DNA of 64,000 nt, taken from NCBI GenBank assembly GCA_026552955.1, contig JAPMTS010000005.1, forward strand, positions 1-64,000, read 5' to 3'. This document shows, one piece after another, positions 1-9,397 of the stretch. This DNA is from Candidatus Methanoperedens sp. Its GTDB lineage: Archaea > Halobacteriota > Methanosarcinia > Methanosarcinales > Methanoperedenaceae. The notes under the pieces are model-generated. The model was given only the letters and a program-made list of their open reading frames with translations. It was not told where the DNA came from and searched no databases. The translations under genes were made by a program, and so were the position numbers. Each line of letters starts with the position of its first letter. The first letter of the stretch is position 1.

Positions 1-1
1 C

Positions 2-82
2 AGAGAAAGTATGGAACGATGGGTAAAAGCATTTGCTGGATTTAGGAATTGGATGAAAGATTCAAAAGTGGTCTTAAGTTGA
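2..82 (+). CDS. C-terminal fragment of an unidentified protein (cut by window edge)
   Basis: A reading frame open from the window edge ends at a TGA at 80-82 and gives 26 residues ending in DSKVVLS. The stretch is rich in Trp, Arg and Lys, as in the tail of a soluble protein. I do not recognise it. It may be chance, since only 26 codons are visible; the sequence upstream of the window would decide. Confidence 0.25.
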   Translation, partial: RESMERWVKAFAGFRNWMKDSKVVLS

Positions 83-121
83 AGGTCTCCCCTTTGAACC
101 CACGGAGATAAATATTGCAGC

Positions 122-850
122 CTAACAATATACCTTGATAACGGGCTTATCCTCAATAAAGAAAGATTCCACAGGCAGCCTCTCACACATTTTTCTCATC
201 GAAGGCGCTTCGGTTGCATAATGAGTTGCATCAAAGAGGCATAACGCGTCTGCATATCGCTGGGCATCATGGCGCATCTCACCTGATACAAAAGCATCAA
301 CACCGTTCTCTATCGCGACATCGATATATTCGCGCCTGAATCCGCTTCCACCCACAACCATAACCTTCTTGATATCGCTATCTCCTTTATATTGGACATG
401 CGTATCCAGTTTTTTGGCTAAGAAACATGCAAATTCATGTGCCTTCATCGGTTGGATCTCTCCGATCCTTCCAAGGGGAAGATGAATGATATGGTTCAAA
501 TCAAGTAATTCAGCAAGCACATCATTCACGCCGCCGTCTGCTTTATCGTAATTGGTATGCATCGTGTAGATGGAAATATCGTTATCCATCGCAATTTTCA
601 GGGTATCTGACAATCGTTTCGATATAAGATTTATGGGGTCAAATATCAGCGTATGATGCGTTATCAGCAAATCGGCACCCATACGTGCTGCTTCATTAAG
701 GACAAAGTCAGTTGGGTCAAGTGCGATCGCGATCTTTTTGATATTGCTACCCCTGTCAAGGACAAGCCCGATTTTTCCATGATCAAAATCTTCTGAAAGT
801 GAGGGAGGAGCAATTGTTTCAAGAAGTGGGATAATTTCTTTGAGATGCAT
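122..850 (-). CDS. Nif3-like dinuclear metal-centre protein
   Basis: NIF3/YbgI family (COG0327), a hydrolase-like fold that binds two metals; the cellular substrate is not settled for archaea. Visible family motifs are LITHHTLIF, HTNYDKADGGVND, SGEMRHD and DATHYATE; their His, Asp and Glu residues are the usual metal ligands. The frame is open to 958, but the family N-terminus (MHLKEIIPLLE) begins at 850, giving 242 residues. A TATA-like ATTAAATATC lies about 25 nt before this ATG, so a leaderless or very short-leader transcript is likely. The gene stands alone, divergent from the secreted-protein gene at 1112. Confidence 0.88.
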   Translation of the reverse strand: MHLKEIIPLLETIAPPSLSEDFDHGKIGLVLDRGSNIKKIAIALDPTDFVLNEAARMGADLLITHHTLIFDPINLISKRLSDTLKIAMDNDISIYTMHTNYDKADGGVNDVLAELLDLNHIIHLPLGRIGEIQPMKAHEFACFLAKKLDTHVQYKGDSDIKKVMVVGGSGFRREYIDVAIENGVDAFVSGEMRHDAQRYADALCLFDATHYATEAPSMRKMCERLPVESFFIEDKPVIKVYC

Positions 851-870
851 GGTTGTTTGTTGGCCGGAGG

Positions 871-880
871 GATATTTAAT
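871..880 (-). promoter_or_regulatory. TATA box of the Nif3-like gene
   Basis: ATTAAATATC on the minus strand is centred about 26 nt upstream of the ATG at 850. This spacing would place the transcription start at or next to the start codon. It also argues against the longer reading frame that begins at 958. Confidence 0.4.
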
Positions 881-1111
881 ACTTAGGAAAACGTTACATT
901 CTCTATTAACATAATTTTTATTTTCTGGTAATTTGCCAGGATTTTTAAGCCAGAACATGATATGATAATTGTTCTCATAATAAGCATTATATAGTACTTT
1001 ATTATTTATATAGTAATAGATTATTTTTACATTTCATGAAAGTATCCTGAAAAGTGTAATATATCTTAAAATTAGGTCAAAATTTCCTAAAAAATTAAAA
1101 AGAGGTATGAA

Positions 1112-1855
1112 ATGAATAAAATATCGATATTCAGAAGTCTAACTACGTTAATCCTGAGCATCTATTTATTGGCAGGTACAGGCAGCGCAGTATTATATAA
1201 TGGAGTTGATTTTCCAGGCGGAGCAAGTTCTTTCGCCGATGAGGTCGTTAGTTATAATCCTGCAACTGGCGTTTCAGGTCATGATAATCCATCAATGGCA
1301 ATAGGTATTCCGGATTATGCTAATAATACCAATTATGTTTCTTTGGGTGACGAGGGGACTCTTGTATTAAAGTTTACCGATAACTCCTTAACAACTTCCG
1401 GAAATGAGAATAAGGATTTGTGGATCTTTGAAATTGGTGAGAAATTTGAATCAGCTGATGTTTATATAAGCAAAGATGGAATAAATTGGATATACACCGG
1501 CAGCACATCCAATTATACCACAGGTATCGATATCGATGCATATAGAGGCCCAGAAGGAATCATTCTGGGTGAACAATACAGTTATGTAAAACTTGTGGAC
1601 AGGTTGCCCCATGAAAGCGATTCTCCTACCGCGGGAGCAGATATAGATGCTGTTGGAGCTGTAAGTTCCAATGCAGCAATACAAGCAGATGTGGCTGTAA
1701 GTCCAGAGGCGCCCGATACAACCATGGTGCCAGATATAAATGCTGAGAGAATTATATGTTTCAGGCTGTCATCAATACGAAATTTTATAATAATAGCATT
1801 GTTAATCGCAGGTGCAATAGGGCTGTATCTTATTAAGAGAAGAAAAGGCAACTAG
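1112..1855 (+). CDS. Secreted, C-terminally membrane-anchored cell-surface protein
   Basis: Residues 1-26 form a signal peptide. A beta-rich ectodomain follows, with the pattern FADEVVSY, AIGIPDY, VSLGDEGTLVLKF, DLWIFEIGE, VYISKDGINW and GADIDAVGAVSS. This pattern is known from many bacterial and archaeal surface proteins, often ones carrying PEP-CTERM or similar sorting signals. The C-terminus has one membrane helix (about 223-240) followed by KRRK, a tripartite sorting-signal layout, but I see no clear PEF/PGF motif before it. A GAGGT Shine-Dalgarno precedes the ATG. The ligand is unknown. Monocistronic, convergent with the YchF-type GTPase. Confidence 0.8.
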   Translation: MNKISIFRSLTTLILSIYLLAGTGSAVLYNGVDFPGGASSFADEVVSYNPATGVSGHDNPSMAIGIPDYANNTNYVSLGDEGTLVLKFTDNSLTTSGNENKDLWIFEIGEKFESADVYISKDGINWIYTGSTSNYTTGIDIDAYRGPEGIILGEQYSYVKLVDRLPHESDSPTAGADIDAVGAVSSNAAIQADVAVSPEAPDTTMVPDINAERIICFRLSSIRNFIIIALLIAGAIGLYLIKRRKGN

Positions 1856-1856
1856 C

Positions 1857-1880
1857 GTCTTTTCTTTTTTAATTTTTTAT
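1857..1880 (+). terminator. T-rich terminator
   Basis: Right after the TAG of the surface-protein gene there are three runs of T (4, 6 and 6 nt) within 24 nt and no strong hairpin. This matches archaeal intrinsic termination at U-tracts. The convergent GTPase gene ends at 1900. Confidence 0.4.
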
Positions 1881-1899
1881 CCGATTTCAACGATTTTTA

Positions 1900-3072
1900 T
1901 TATTTCACAGACACAATCTTCACGATATCCCCATTCTTAAGCTCATGTTTCTCCCCAAGCCTCATCCTGGTGCGAGCATCCACTGCAAAAAGGAAACTCT
2001 TTCCGATATCAGTATGCACCATGAAAGCAAGGTCTTTTGGCGTGCTCCCCTTTTTCATCAGGAATGCATCAGGAAGTATGTTGCCTTTTTTATCCGTGAA
2101 CTTGTTCTCATCCTCCACAGGATAGACCACTATGAGGTCAAGAAGCTTGAAAACCGTTTCATTAATGCATTTCTGGATACCTGTGCCGCCATTATTCTTC
2201 ATTAGCAGGCGAATCTTTGCTAGCGCCTGCTTTTGTGCATCGGAAAGATTTTGCGATTCCACAAAATCAGCATCCCCCGGAATATATTTTACGGCGCCGC
2301 TCTTATCTGCAAGGCGAAGCACTACTTCCGTTGCGCCGCTGACCGGGATCGCACCCTTCTTCAAAAGGTGTTCAATATTCTCCTGTGAAGCAATATCTAT
2401 CTTATTTGCCGCAATAATGAAGGGTTTGCTTTCTGCCCTTAGCATGTCGGAAAGTTCTATTATCTGTTCTTGCGTCCATACCTGTGGTTTATCGCGCGGA
2501 AGTCGAATTCTCGAAAGAATGGTCCTGACGTGGGCTTCAGTTATTCCCGCACCTTCAAGCTGGCTGGCAATTGTCTCTTCGATCTTCAGACCTTCCGCAT
2601 TTACCTTTTTTGACAGCCTCTCCCAGTTTCGGTTCAATATGCCCGCCATCCACATGGTTATCTCATGCTCCAGGAATTCTATATCATCAAGAGGGTCATG
2701 CGACCCGGCAGCCACGGGATTACCTTCGATATCCGTTGTGCCCGATGCATCTATTACATGGATTATTGCTTTTGCCTGTCTTAAATTATCAAGGAATTCA
2801 TTGCCAAGCCCCCGTCCTTTATGGGCATCGGGGACAAGCCCTGCCACATCTATGATTTCGATGGGTACGAACCTGACACCCTCCCTGCAATTCCCGCAAT
2901 CAAGGTTAAATTCCCTGCATGGGCATGCAGTTCTCACATATGCTACCCCGTGATTTGCATCTATAGTCGTAAAAGGATAATTTGCGATCTCAACATTCGC
3001 AAGTGTTGCGGCTTTGAAAAAAGTTGATTTCCCCGAGTTTGGTTTCCCGGCAAGAGCTATTGAAATGGTCAT
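1900..3072 (-). CDS. YchF/OLA1-type Obg-related GTPase
   Basis: Ribosome-associated P-loop NTPase of the TRAFAC/Obg family, 390 residues. G1 is GKPNSGKST at the N-terminus, G3 is DVAGLV, G4 is ANKID, and a C-terminal TGS-like domain ends in a beta-rich tail (KNGDIVKIVSVK). An insertion after the switch region, CPCREFNLDCGNC, holds four cysteines and could bind zinc. That insertion is typical of the archaeal subgroup rather than bacterial YchF. It lies upstream of, and is separated from, the surface-protein gene. The start MTISIALAGKPN puts the P-loop at the expected distance. Confidence 0.9.
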   Translation of the reverse strand: MTISIALAGKPNSGKSTFFKAATLANVEIANYPFTTIDANHGVAYVRTACPCREFNLDCGNCREGVRFVPIEIIDVAGLVPDAHKGRGLGNEFLDNLRQAKAIIHVIDASGTTDIEGNPVAAGSHDPLDDIEFLEHEITMWMAGILNRNWERLSKKVNAEGLKIEETIASQLEGAGITEAHVRTILSRIRLPRDKPQVWTQEQIIELSDMLRAESKPFIIAANKIDIASQENIEHLLKKGAIPVSGATEVVLRLADKSGAVKYIPGDADFVESQNLSDAQKQALAKIRLLMKNNGGTGIQKCINETVFKLLDLIVVYPVEDENKFTDKKGNILPDAFLMKKGSTPKDLAFMVHTDIGKSFLFAVDARTRMRLGEKHELKNGDIVKIVSVK

Positions 3073-3120
3073 ATTGCTACTATCCTTTAATCAACCTTAA
3101 CTTTAATCTTTTCTAAAAAA

Positions 3121-3486
3121 TCAAAGAATTTCCTTTATTTTTCCCGCTGTTTTGTCAAGTTCTTTGATGATAGGGCCAATACTTGCATCCTTTTCTGTCA
3201 TTACTGAAATAAGTGCTTTTGAACCCACAGAAGTAGTAATGAGCTTTCCTCCCTGATAATCAACTATTACGCGGTTGGGATTGACTTTTTCAAGCGCAGT
3301 AGTAACCGTTTCAGCAGCCTGTAACATGTTTGCCGACATCAGGGTCAGGATTTCCGCCCCTTCACCTGCATGATCACCGATCAGGTAACCATCACGACCC
3401 GCAAGTTCAATCCTTTTCACTCCTTTTAGTTTCTTCATATCCAGTAAAATGGTATTATATACTTCCGACATTTTGTGCTCTTTCAT
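3121..3486 (-). CDS. Roadblock/LC7 domain protein
   Basis: Single roadblock/LC7 domain of 121 residues (MglB/LC7 fold). These are small dimeric regulators that usually act on Ras-like GTPases. The family pattern runs from VKRIELAGRDGYLIGD through LMSANMLQAAETV to GGKLITTSVGSKALISVM. An alternative start lies at 3471 (MSEV); the first ATG has GGGGT seven nt upstream. The adjacent gene on the same strand is the YchF-type GTPase, 48 nt downstream. A functional pairing with that GTPase is only a guess. Confidence 0.82.
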   Translation of the reverse strand: MKEHKMSEVYNTILLDMKKLKGVKRIELAGRDGYLIGDHAGEGAEILTLMSANMLQAAETVTTALEKVNPNRVIVDYQGGKLITTSVGSKALISVMTEKDASIGPIIKELDKTAGKIKEIL

Positions 3487-3598
3487 ACATTACCCCAATA
3501 AATTATATACCTGTGATGGTATAATTCTTTCGGGTCTTTCAAAAATTATTTATTTTTATAAAATTATTTTCTATATCACATTATGTCACAAAAAATAG

Positions 3599-4624
3599 CT
3601 AACCTTTTATCTTAACTTCATCGAGAAGAAGCGGAGGATAAAATACCCCATTTTCTGTGATTAATGCAGTCACATTTTCCATCGGTGTTGCATCAAATGC
3701 GGGATTATAAACATTTACCCCAGGTGGAGCAATCTGATATTTCCCAAAAAACGTTAGTTCTTCGGGTTTTCTCAATTCGATCTCGATCTCATCTTCAAGT
3801 CTTTCAAAATCAAATGTGGAAACAGGCGCAGCAACATAGAACGGCACATGATGCTCTTTTGCGATGACCGAATGTGTATAAGTCCCGATCTTATTGAACA
3901 CGGCATCCTGGGTGATCCTGTCTGCGCCCACGATGACTTTATCTATCATTCCTTTTCTCATCACATGACCGGACATACTGTCGGTTATAAGAGTCACCGG
4001 GATCTTATCTTCCATCAATTCCCATGTTGTTATGCGGCTTCCCTGGTTGAGCGGACGAGTCTCGCAAGAAATGACTTTGATGTCTTTTCCCTGGGCGCGG
4101 GCAGAACGGATAACTCCGAGGGCAGTGCCCCAGTCCACACATGCAAGTCGGCCTGCATTGCAATGCGTCATGACGGTATCCCCGTCTTCAAGAAGCTCAG
4201 CACCATGTTCTCCAAGCTGCATGTTCTTTTCCACATCCTCATCAGCGATCGCTTTTGCTTCATCAAGCGCGAACATCCTTACTTCTTTTATGTTTTTTGC
4301 ATCTTCTAATGCTCCCAAAACGCGTTTTACTCCCCATGAAAGGTTTACTGCCGTAGGTCTTGTAGCGATTATGATGTTTGCGCATTTTTGAAGGTCATCA
4401 AGCAACGTATCCAAGGATCCGGCTTCACTTCGAAAAGCAGCAACAACAACCCCAAATCCCCCTGCAGCACCAAGTGCAGGCGCACCCCGGACGCGAAGGG
4501 ATTTAATGGCTTCGCATAGTGAATCTACCGTGGCGCATTCTATGACCTTATATTCCACGGGTAAAAGGGTTTGATCTATCATTATGATATTATTTTTATT
4601 ATCATTCCAGTCTATTGTTCTCAT
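3599..4624 (-). CDS. mtnA: S-methyl-5-thioribose-1-phosphate isomerase
   Basis: Converts methylthioribose-1-phosphate to the ribulose form in methionine salvage; archaeal homologues may also process 5-deoxyribose-1-phosphate. The IF2B-alpha/beta/delta-related fold is shown by RGAPALGAAGG (about 46-56). The catalytic pair is visible: Cys155 in THCNAG and Asp235 in VIVGADRI. Length of 341 is normal for MtnA and the N-terminal MRTIDWND is the family start. No other salvage gene is adjacent. Confidence 0.93.
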   Translation of the reverse strand: MRTIDWNDNKNNIIMIDQTLLPVEYKVIECATVDSLCEAIKSLRVRGAPALGAAGGFGVVVAAFRSEAGSLDTLLDDLQKCANIIIATRPTAVNLSWGVKRVLGALEDAKNIKEVRMFALDEAKAIADEDVEKNMQLGEHGAELLEDGDTVMTHCNAGRLACVDWGTALGVIRSARAQGKDIKVISCETRPLNQGSRITTWELMEDKIPVTLITDSMSGHVMRKGMIDKVIVGADRITQDAVFNKIGTYTHSVIAKEHHVPFYVAAPVSTFDFERLEDEIEIELRKPEELTFFGKYQIAPPGVNVYNPAFDATPMENVTALITENGVFYPPLLLDEVKIKG

Positions 4625-4701
4625 TAAAATCTTATTTGTATCAGGAGGAACTGGTATTAAAATACTGCCATTTATGTTATTATTTTCCGGTTTGAAGTCT
4701 C

Positions 4702-5673
4702 CTAAAACTTAATATCCTCGCTTTCAACAAGCAACCTGAACTCATCAAGGCTCAAACGTCCGTCTTTCTTGAGCTTCTCCCTGGCATGCTCGCGTTTTCC
4801 AACATTTTTCTGCTCGTCACGGCCAAGCTGGTATTCTTTCATCTGTTCAAGATAAACCCCGAGTTCATCTCTCAAATTTGGGATTTGTACCTTTATGATG
4901 CTTATTTTCTTTCGAAGTGGAGCAATTCCTTTGAATTTCTCATTCAATTGGGCATGATAGGAGTCCGCTTCCTTGCGAAGCGTGTCGATTTCATTATAAA
5001 GAGCTATCATGTCTTCATGGTCTTTCTGGGATTCCCGGGCAAGCGTCTGGATCCTGGCATGCAAAGTATCCATATCCGTGTAAATCTCTTTTCCCTTCGC
5101 ATATTCTACTGAGATCACTGAATGTATCTCATTGGCTTTCCTGGTGGCTTTTAACCTCTCGTTCAATTCATTTAAGCGGTTAAAAATATTGATCTCATGT
5201 TCAAGCGGCAGATCCCCGGTCAAAAATAGGTGCAACTCCTCTTCATAAGCCTTTTCAAGGGTTTCAAATCTTCCCCTTGCTGAAAGGTTCAATTCATCTC
5301 GTGATTTCTTAAGCTCCCCAATTCTCTCACTGAATTCTTTCCCCTTACCCCTCATCTGGTCCCGCTGTGCTTTCAGTTCTGCGATTTTTGCATTTGTTTC
5401 ATCCCGCTTTTTTCTCAATTCAGCGGCTTTTGGAGAAAGTTCCTTGACACGGGCATTTAAACCGTCACGTTTAGCTTTAAGGTCATTGCCTCCGGTGTTA
5501 TGAAGGGAAATATCCCTGAATATTATTTTCAATTCCCTTTCATCCTGTTCGATCCGCTGCCTCAGGAGATTGATTTTCTCTTTTAGCTCACGCTCTGATA
5601 ATTTCGGATATACTTTAGGGATTTCAGACTGTGGTTCTACTTGCGGAATTTGCATATTTTCAGGTTCACTCAA
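4702..5673 (-). CDS. Archaeal coiled-coil protein (COG1340 type)
   Basis: 323 residues, almost all predicted coiled coil. It has strong heptads with repeated KKRDE, LKAQRDQ and LKKSRDE blocks between residues 25 and 290. The closing segment, LKKDGRLSLDEFRLLVESE, looks like a small folded cap. It resembles the uncharacterised archaeal coiled-coil family COG1340, often misnamed phosphoserine phosphatase. It overlaps the preceding coiled-coil gene by 8 nt and is the last gene of the MCM operon. The function is unknown; the context suggests a chromosome-related structural role (inference). Confidence 0.75.
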   Translation of the reverse strand: MSEPENMQIPQVEPQSEIPKVYPKLSERELKEKINLLRQRIEQDERELKIIFRDISLHNTGGNDLKAKRDGLNARVKELSPKAAELRKKRDETNAKIAELKAQRDQMRGKGKEFSERIGELKKSRDELNLSARGRFETLEKAYEEELHLFLTGDLPLEHEINIFNRLNELNERLKATRKANEIHSVISVEYAKGKEIYTDMDTLHARIQTLARESQKDHEDMIALYNEIDTLRKEADSYHAQLNEKFKGIAPLRKKISIIKVQIPNLRDELGVYLEQMKEYQLGRDEQKNVGKREHAREKLKKDGRLSLDEFRLLVESEDIKF

Positions 5674-6325
5674 CGTTGATCCCCCCTTTTTGTTTATCCC
5701 AGTAAGCTAAAGCATTGGTATGGCTTTCGATCCTTCTTTTTAGCCAGTTGTGCCTTCCCTCTATTTCACCGGTCTGTTTATCCAATTCTTTTGCTGAACG
5801 TGTATCGTTTTTTGGTTTATTCATGATCGATATGAGTTCTCTGTGCGATTCATTTGCTTCATTTAATTTATCGATCACTGCTTTGAAAGTAACAATGATT
5901 CCTGCTTTTCCAGCCTCAGTTTCAAAATCATAAAGAAGTTTCTTAGCTTCGGCAATAGCTTTGTCTTCATCTTCAATATTTCTTGAATTCTGCAGTTTTT
6001 TCTCAAATTCTTCTATTCTTCCGCACAGGCGTATGATATCATGGGTATTGGGCGCTTTAATTTCACGCATTTTATCGAGGATATTATTGGAAAGCTCCTC
6101 CCTTTGTTTTTTTGCCTGGTGGAAAAACAGGAAATATTTTTCATTAAGGACATTGATCTTTGATTCGTTGGTCTCGATCTCTTTTTTAAGATCTTCGGCC
6201 TGCTTCTTAAGAGCATTGAGCTTATTTTCAAGCTCAGAGAATTCGCTCTTAAAAGCTCCAAGGAACTTATTATGTTTTTCAATAACAAGGTCCATTAATG
6301 TATTATTGTCAATTATCTCAGTCAT
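5666..6325 (-). CDS. Coiled-coil protein in the MCM operon
   Basis: 219 residues with a long coiled coil (about 20-90) and helical segments to the end, highly charged, with no signal or membrane segment. I do not recognise a named family, although it resembles the COG1340 protein encoded next. Its ATG overlaps the stop of the DUF424 gene (ATGA) and its end overlaps the next gene by 8 nt, so the two coiled-coil proteins are probably made together and may form a hetero-oligomer (inference). Confidence 0.7.
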   Translation of the reverse strand: MTEIIDNNTLMDLVIEKHNKFLGAFKSEFSELENKLNALKKQAEDLKKEIETNESKINVLNEKYFLFFHQAKKQREELSNNILDKMREIKAPNTHDIIRLCGRIEEFEKKLQNSRNIEDEDKAIAEAKKLLYDFETEAGKAGIIVTFKAVIDKLNEANESHRELISIMNKPKNDTRSAKELDKQTGEIEGRHNWLKRRIESHTNALAYWDKQKGGINVE

Positions 6326-6612
6326 ATTTGTACCATCTGTGCATGGGGTATCCCATCAATAAAAATCACGGTATCAGGTTCGATACATCCGCACTCAACT
6401 GCGCAGGCTATGGATCTCTTCCCGGCGATATTTGCGATCGTGGCGCAGCAAAGAGCTTCCTTTACATCATTATCGCCAACTTCCTCGCCTTTGTAGAAGC
6501 TTTCTTCCAGTTTAAGGACAAGTTTTCCTTCTTTGAATTTTTTTCCAAGAATATCACTGTCGCAGACTGCTACGATCACATGCCCGTCCGTATCATATCT
6601 TTTCATATACAT
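6322..6612 (-). CDS. DUF424 family protein
   Basis: 96-residue protein of the archaeal DUF424/COG2412 family, function unknown. Hallmarks are a basic N-terminus MYMKRY, the central VAVCDSDILGKKF, and a conserved segment ALCCATIANIAGKRSI followed by CGCIEP. A TTG at 6618 would overlap the MCM stop. The ATG at 6612, two nt after that stop, fits the family start better. It is translationally linked to MCM upstream and to the coiled-coil gene downstream (ATGA overlap). Confidence 0.82.
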   Translation of the reverse strand: MYMKRYDTDGHVIVAVCDSDILGKKFKEGKLVLKLEESFYKGEEVGDNDVKEALCCATIANIAGKRSIACAVECGCIEPDTVIFIDGIPHAQMVQI

Positions 6613-6614
6613 AT

Positions 6615-8690
6615 TCAAACGACCCTAAACCTTTCATTGCTTGATTCAATTATCTCTCCTGCGCTCTTTAGCTTTTGTATCATATCTTCAACGGTTTCTT
6701 TTTTGATACCTGATTCTTCAGCTTTTGATATAATCTCTTCTATTGGCGCAGCACCCAATTCTTTCTGGAGATCCCTGATTATCTCCCTGAGTACCTTGAT
6801 CCTGTCCCGCTGGCTTTTGCCCATTCCTACATTTACGATATCAGCATCAAGTCTTCCCGTTTCCGGATCGGTCATTACCTGCTTTAAGCTTGCCATAACG
6901 ATACGGATTATCCGGCTTGTGTCATCGGTGGTTATTTCATTACTCAAACGTACGCGGGCGCTTGCTTCGGCCAGTCGTATCAGGGCTTCAAGCTGGCGGG
7001 CTGTAACAGGGACCGGGGAATCCGGAGCCTCACCCTGTTTCCTGAGACCAAGATAAAAGTCGATCAGATGTTTCCTTGCATCATCCCTGATGATCGGGAA
7101 TATATTCCTCTTTGTATATGCAATATATTTCCTGAGTTTCTCTGATTCCAATACCGGCTGGATGATCTCCATGGCTTTGGTGATCTCATCCTGGCTGATC
7201 CCTGAATTTATAACGTTGTTTTTCCTGACTGAAAGTTCCCCGGCATAATGTGCTTTCAGGATATGTTCCGCAATTGCGGTATCCCTGTTGACCGAAGGCT
7301 CATCAGTAAGGATAAAGATCAGGTCAAAACGGGAAAGAAGTGCTGGAGGCATGTTTATTTGTTTCGCGATGGGTTCGTACCTGTCAAACCTTCCGAATTT
7401 CGGGTTAGCCGCGCCCAGAAGAGCACAGCGTGATTTCAATGTCGCCATGATGCCTGCTTTTGCAATGCTTATGGTCTGCTGTTCCATTGCTTCGTGCATG
7501 GAACTCCTGTCATCAGGTTCCATCTTGTCCAGTTCATCAACGCATGCCAGACCCATATCTGCAAGCACAAGGGCTCCTGCTTCAAGCGTCCAGCGGCCGT
7601 CCCCGAACTCATCCTTCACGGCGGTGGCAGTAAGACCAGCCGATGTTGAGCTTTTACCGCTGGTGTAAATACCGCGCGGTGCAAGTTTTACGGCATACCG
7701 CAATAGCTGGGATTTGGCCACGCCGGGATCCCCAACCAGGAGAATATGAACATCTCCACGAATTCGTGCGCCATCGGGCAGGTATTTGGCTATGCCGGAG
7801 AAAAGCTGAAGGGCCATGGCTTCCTTTACTTCCTCATAACCATAGATCGAAGGAGCTATTGAACCTATTATCTTATTATATATTTTCGGATCTTTTCCAA
7901 GAGTTGTAATCTCTTCGATATCCTCTTTTGATATCTCAATATCCTCGAATTCCTTGTCTTCTATATCTATTGATATCCCGTCAAGCAACAGATCAAAAAA
8001 AGTGCTTTTTCCCTCCCGGTTGCTTCGCTGGAATGAACGCAATACCCCGGATATGACCACCCGATCCCCGGGCGAGACCAGCCCTGCAAGATCGTCATCA
8101 ACATCTACATCGAGAGTCTGGGGCTGCTCACCGCCCCTGAGATCGTCAGGTGATTCCTGTATCCTCAGTTTCTGGGCATCGATAAATACGGATTCCTCGT
8201 GAACGAGTTTGAACTGACCTTTGCGTTCGCATTGTTCGCACTGGAAAGGCTCCACAAATTTCCCTTCATTCTGCGGTAATTTTGTAAGTTCCTCACAATA
8301 TTTGCATTTGAAAGCAGCTATCCTGATCTTTGGTCTTACTTCTGTTGCTTTCCTGATAAGGCCTGAGACAGCAATGAATTTGTTGATATTGTCGCTTCTG
8401 AGTTCCCTTATCTGGATTCGCTCCGGGATTTTTATGATCCTTACATGCGTATCAGTAAAAACAACATCAGCAGGCAGGTCAATTCCACTTAAGGCCTCAT
8501 TTGCATGTCTCATTACTTTATCGGGATGCTCGAGAAGTTCATGCGCAAGATCCATATCGAACCGATTGATGTCGGGAAATTGAATGACAAGACTTCTTTT
8601 TTCAGGATAATCCCTTGCCAATTCAAGGATGTTCTCCCAGTAATAGCGTTTAAAGAAATCTTCCCATACCTGGATAGATGATTGTACCAT
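6615..8690 (-). CDS. mcm: Replicative DNA helicase MCM
   Basis: Hexameric 3'-5' replicative helicase, 691 residues, the usual length. An N-terminal OB domain carries a zinc site with Cys129, Cys132, Cys151 and Cys154. The AAA+ module has Walker A GDPGVAKS (320-327), Walker B with Asp385-Glu386 (VDELDKM), sensor 1 in GAANPKFGR and an arginine finger in SRFD. A winged-helix domain ends the protein (about 625-691). It leads an operon with DUF424 and two coiled-coil genes. It is divergent from the CYTH gene, with a 112 nt shared upstream region. Confidence 0.96.
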   Translation of the reverse strand: MVQSSIQVWEDFFKRYYWENILELARDYPEKRSLVIQFPDINRFDMDLAHELLEHPDKVMRHANEALSGIDLPADVVFTDTHVRIIKIPERIQIRELRSDNINKFIAVSGLIRKATEVRPKIRIAAFKCKYCEELTKLPQNEGKFVEPFQCEQCERKGQFKLVHEESVFIDAQKLRIQESPDDLRGGEQPQTLDVDVDDDLAGLVSPGDRVVISGVLRSFQRSNREGKSTFFDLLLDGISIDIEDKEFEDIEISKEDIEEITTLGKDPKIYNKIIGSIAPSIYGYEEVKEAMALQLFSGIAKYLPDGARIRGDVHILLVGDPGVAKSQLLRYAVKLAPRGIYTSGKSSTSAGLTATAVKDEFGDGRWTLEAGALVLADMGLACVDELDKMEPDDRSSMHEAMEQQTISIAKAGIMATLKSRCALLGAANPKFGRFDRYEPIAKQINMPPALLSRFDLIFILTDEPSVNRDTAIAEHILKAHYAGELSVRKNNVINSGISQDEITKAMEIIQPVLESEKLRKYIAYTKRNIFPIIRDDARKHLIDFYLGLRKQGEAPDSPVPVTARQLEALIRLAEASARVRLSNEITTDDTSRIIRIVMASLKQVMTDPETGRLDADIVNVGMGKSQRDRIKVLREIIRDLQKELGAAPIEEIISKAEESGIKKETVEDMIQKLKSAGEIIESSNERFRVV

Positions 8691-8802
8691 TTTTATCTAC
8701 TTAAGCCCGAAGGGTATTTCAATCTTTCGAGAAGGAAAAAATAATGGGCACAATCCGAAAAAAATAAACAATTTGATATAACGGGGAGATAAAGTAACAT
8801 AT

Positions 8803-9366
8803 ATGATAGAGATAGAAGTGAAGGCATTTGTGGAAGACCCAAAAAAGATGGAAAGGTCGATAATTGAATTGGGGGCAACACCTATCGGGATAGAATCACA
8901 GGCAGATACATATTATAATGCGCCATATCGTGATTTCGGAAAGACTGATGAAGCTTTGAGGATCAGGGTGCAGGATGGAGAATCCATGTTAACCTACAAG
9001 GGACCTAAAATGGATTTTATTTCAAAAACAAGAAAAGAAGTGCAGACTAAGATCCTGGATACGGAAAGTATGGGAAATATACTTTCATCTCTTGGTTTTT
9101 TTCCGGTCGCTACCGTATCAAAAAAGAGAAAAAACTTCAGGATAGGGGATTTCACTATTTCCCTGGATGAGGTGCGTAACCTTGGGAATTTCATAGAAGT
9201 CGAGATTACTGTTAAGGATCCAAGGAATCACACGGAAAAAGTTGAAAGCATTTTTAAATTCATAGCTAAATTGGGGATAACCAGAGAATCAACTATCCGT
9301 AAATCATATCTGGAAATGATACTTGAAAAAAATAGAAACGATATTCGTTCGCATGCAGTAGAATAG
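8803..9366 (+). CDS. CYTH domain protein (CyaB-like class IV adenylate cyclase family)
   Basis: 187 residues forming a CYTH beta-tunnel domain. The diagnostic ExExK motif is EIEVKA at residues 2-7. Conserved Arg/Lys/Glu strands follow: EALRIRVQ, LTYKGPK, RKEVQTKI, SLDEVRNLGNFIEVEI and RKSYLEMIL. Family members bind triphosphate ligands; activities include adenylate cyclase and thiamine triphosphatase or tripolyphosphatase, and archaeal substrates are mostly unknown. 31 nt upstream of, and co-directional with, the Lhr helicase gene. Confidence 0.85.
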   Translation: MIEIEVKAFVEDPKKMERSIIELGATPIGIESQADTYYNAPYRDFGKTDEALRIRVQDGESMLTYKGPKMDFISKTRKEVQTKILDTESMGNILSSLGFFPVATVSKKRKNFRIGDFTISLDEVRNLGNFIEVEITVKDPRNHTEKVESIFKFIAKLGITRESTIRKSYLEMILEKNRNDIRSHAVE

Positions 9367-9397
9367 TTTTATATATTGAATCCGCTTTTTCAGTACT

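Noticed and set aside
2132-2953. Long plus-strand frame (273 codons) opposite the YchF-type GTPase gene
   Set aside because: It mirrors a well-supported gene on the other strand, has no ribosome-binding site, and its translation is Ser/Cys/Phe-rich noise with no domain.
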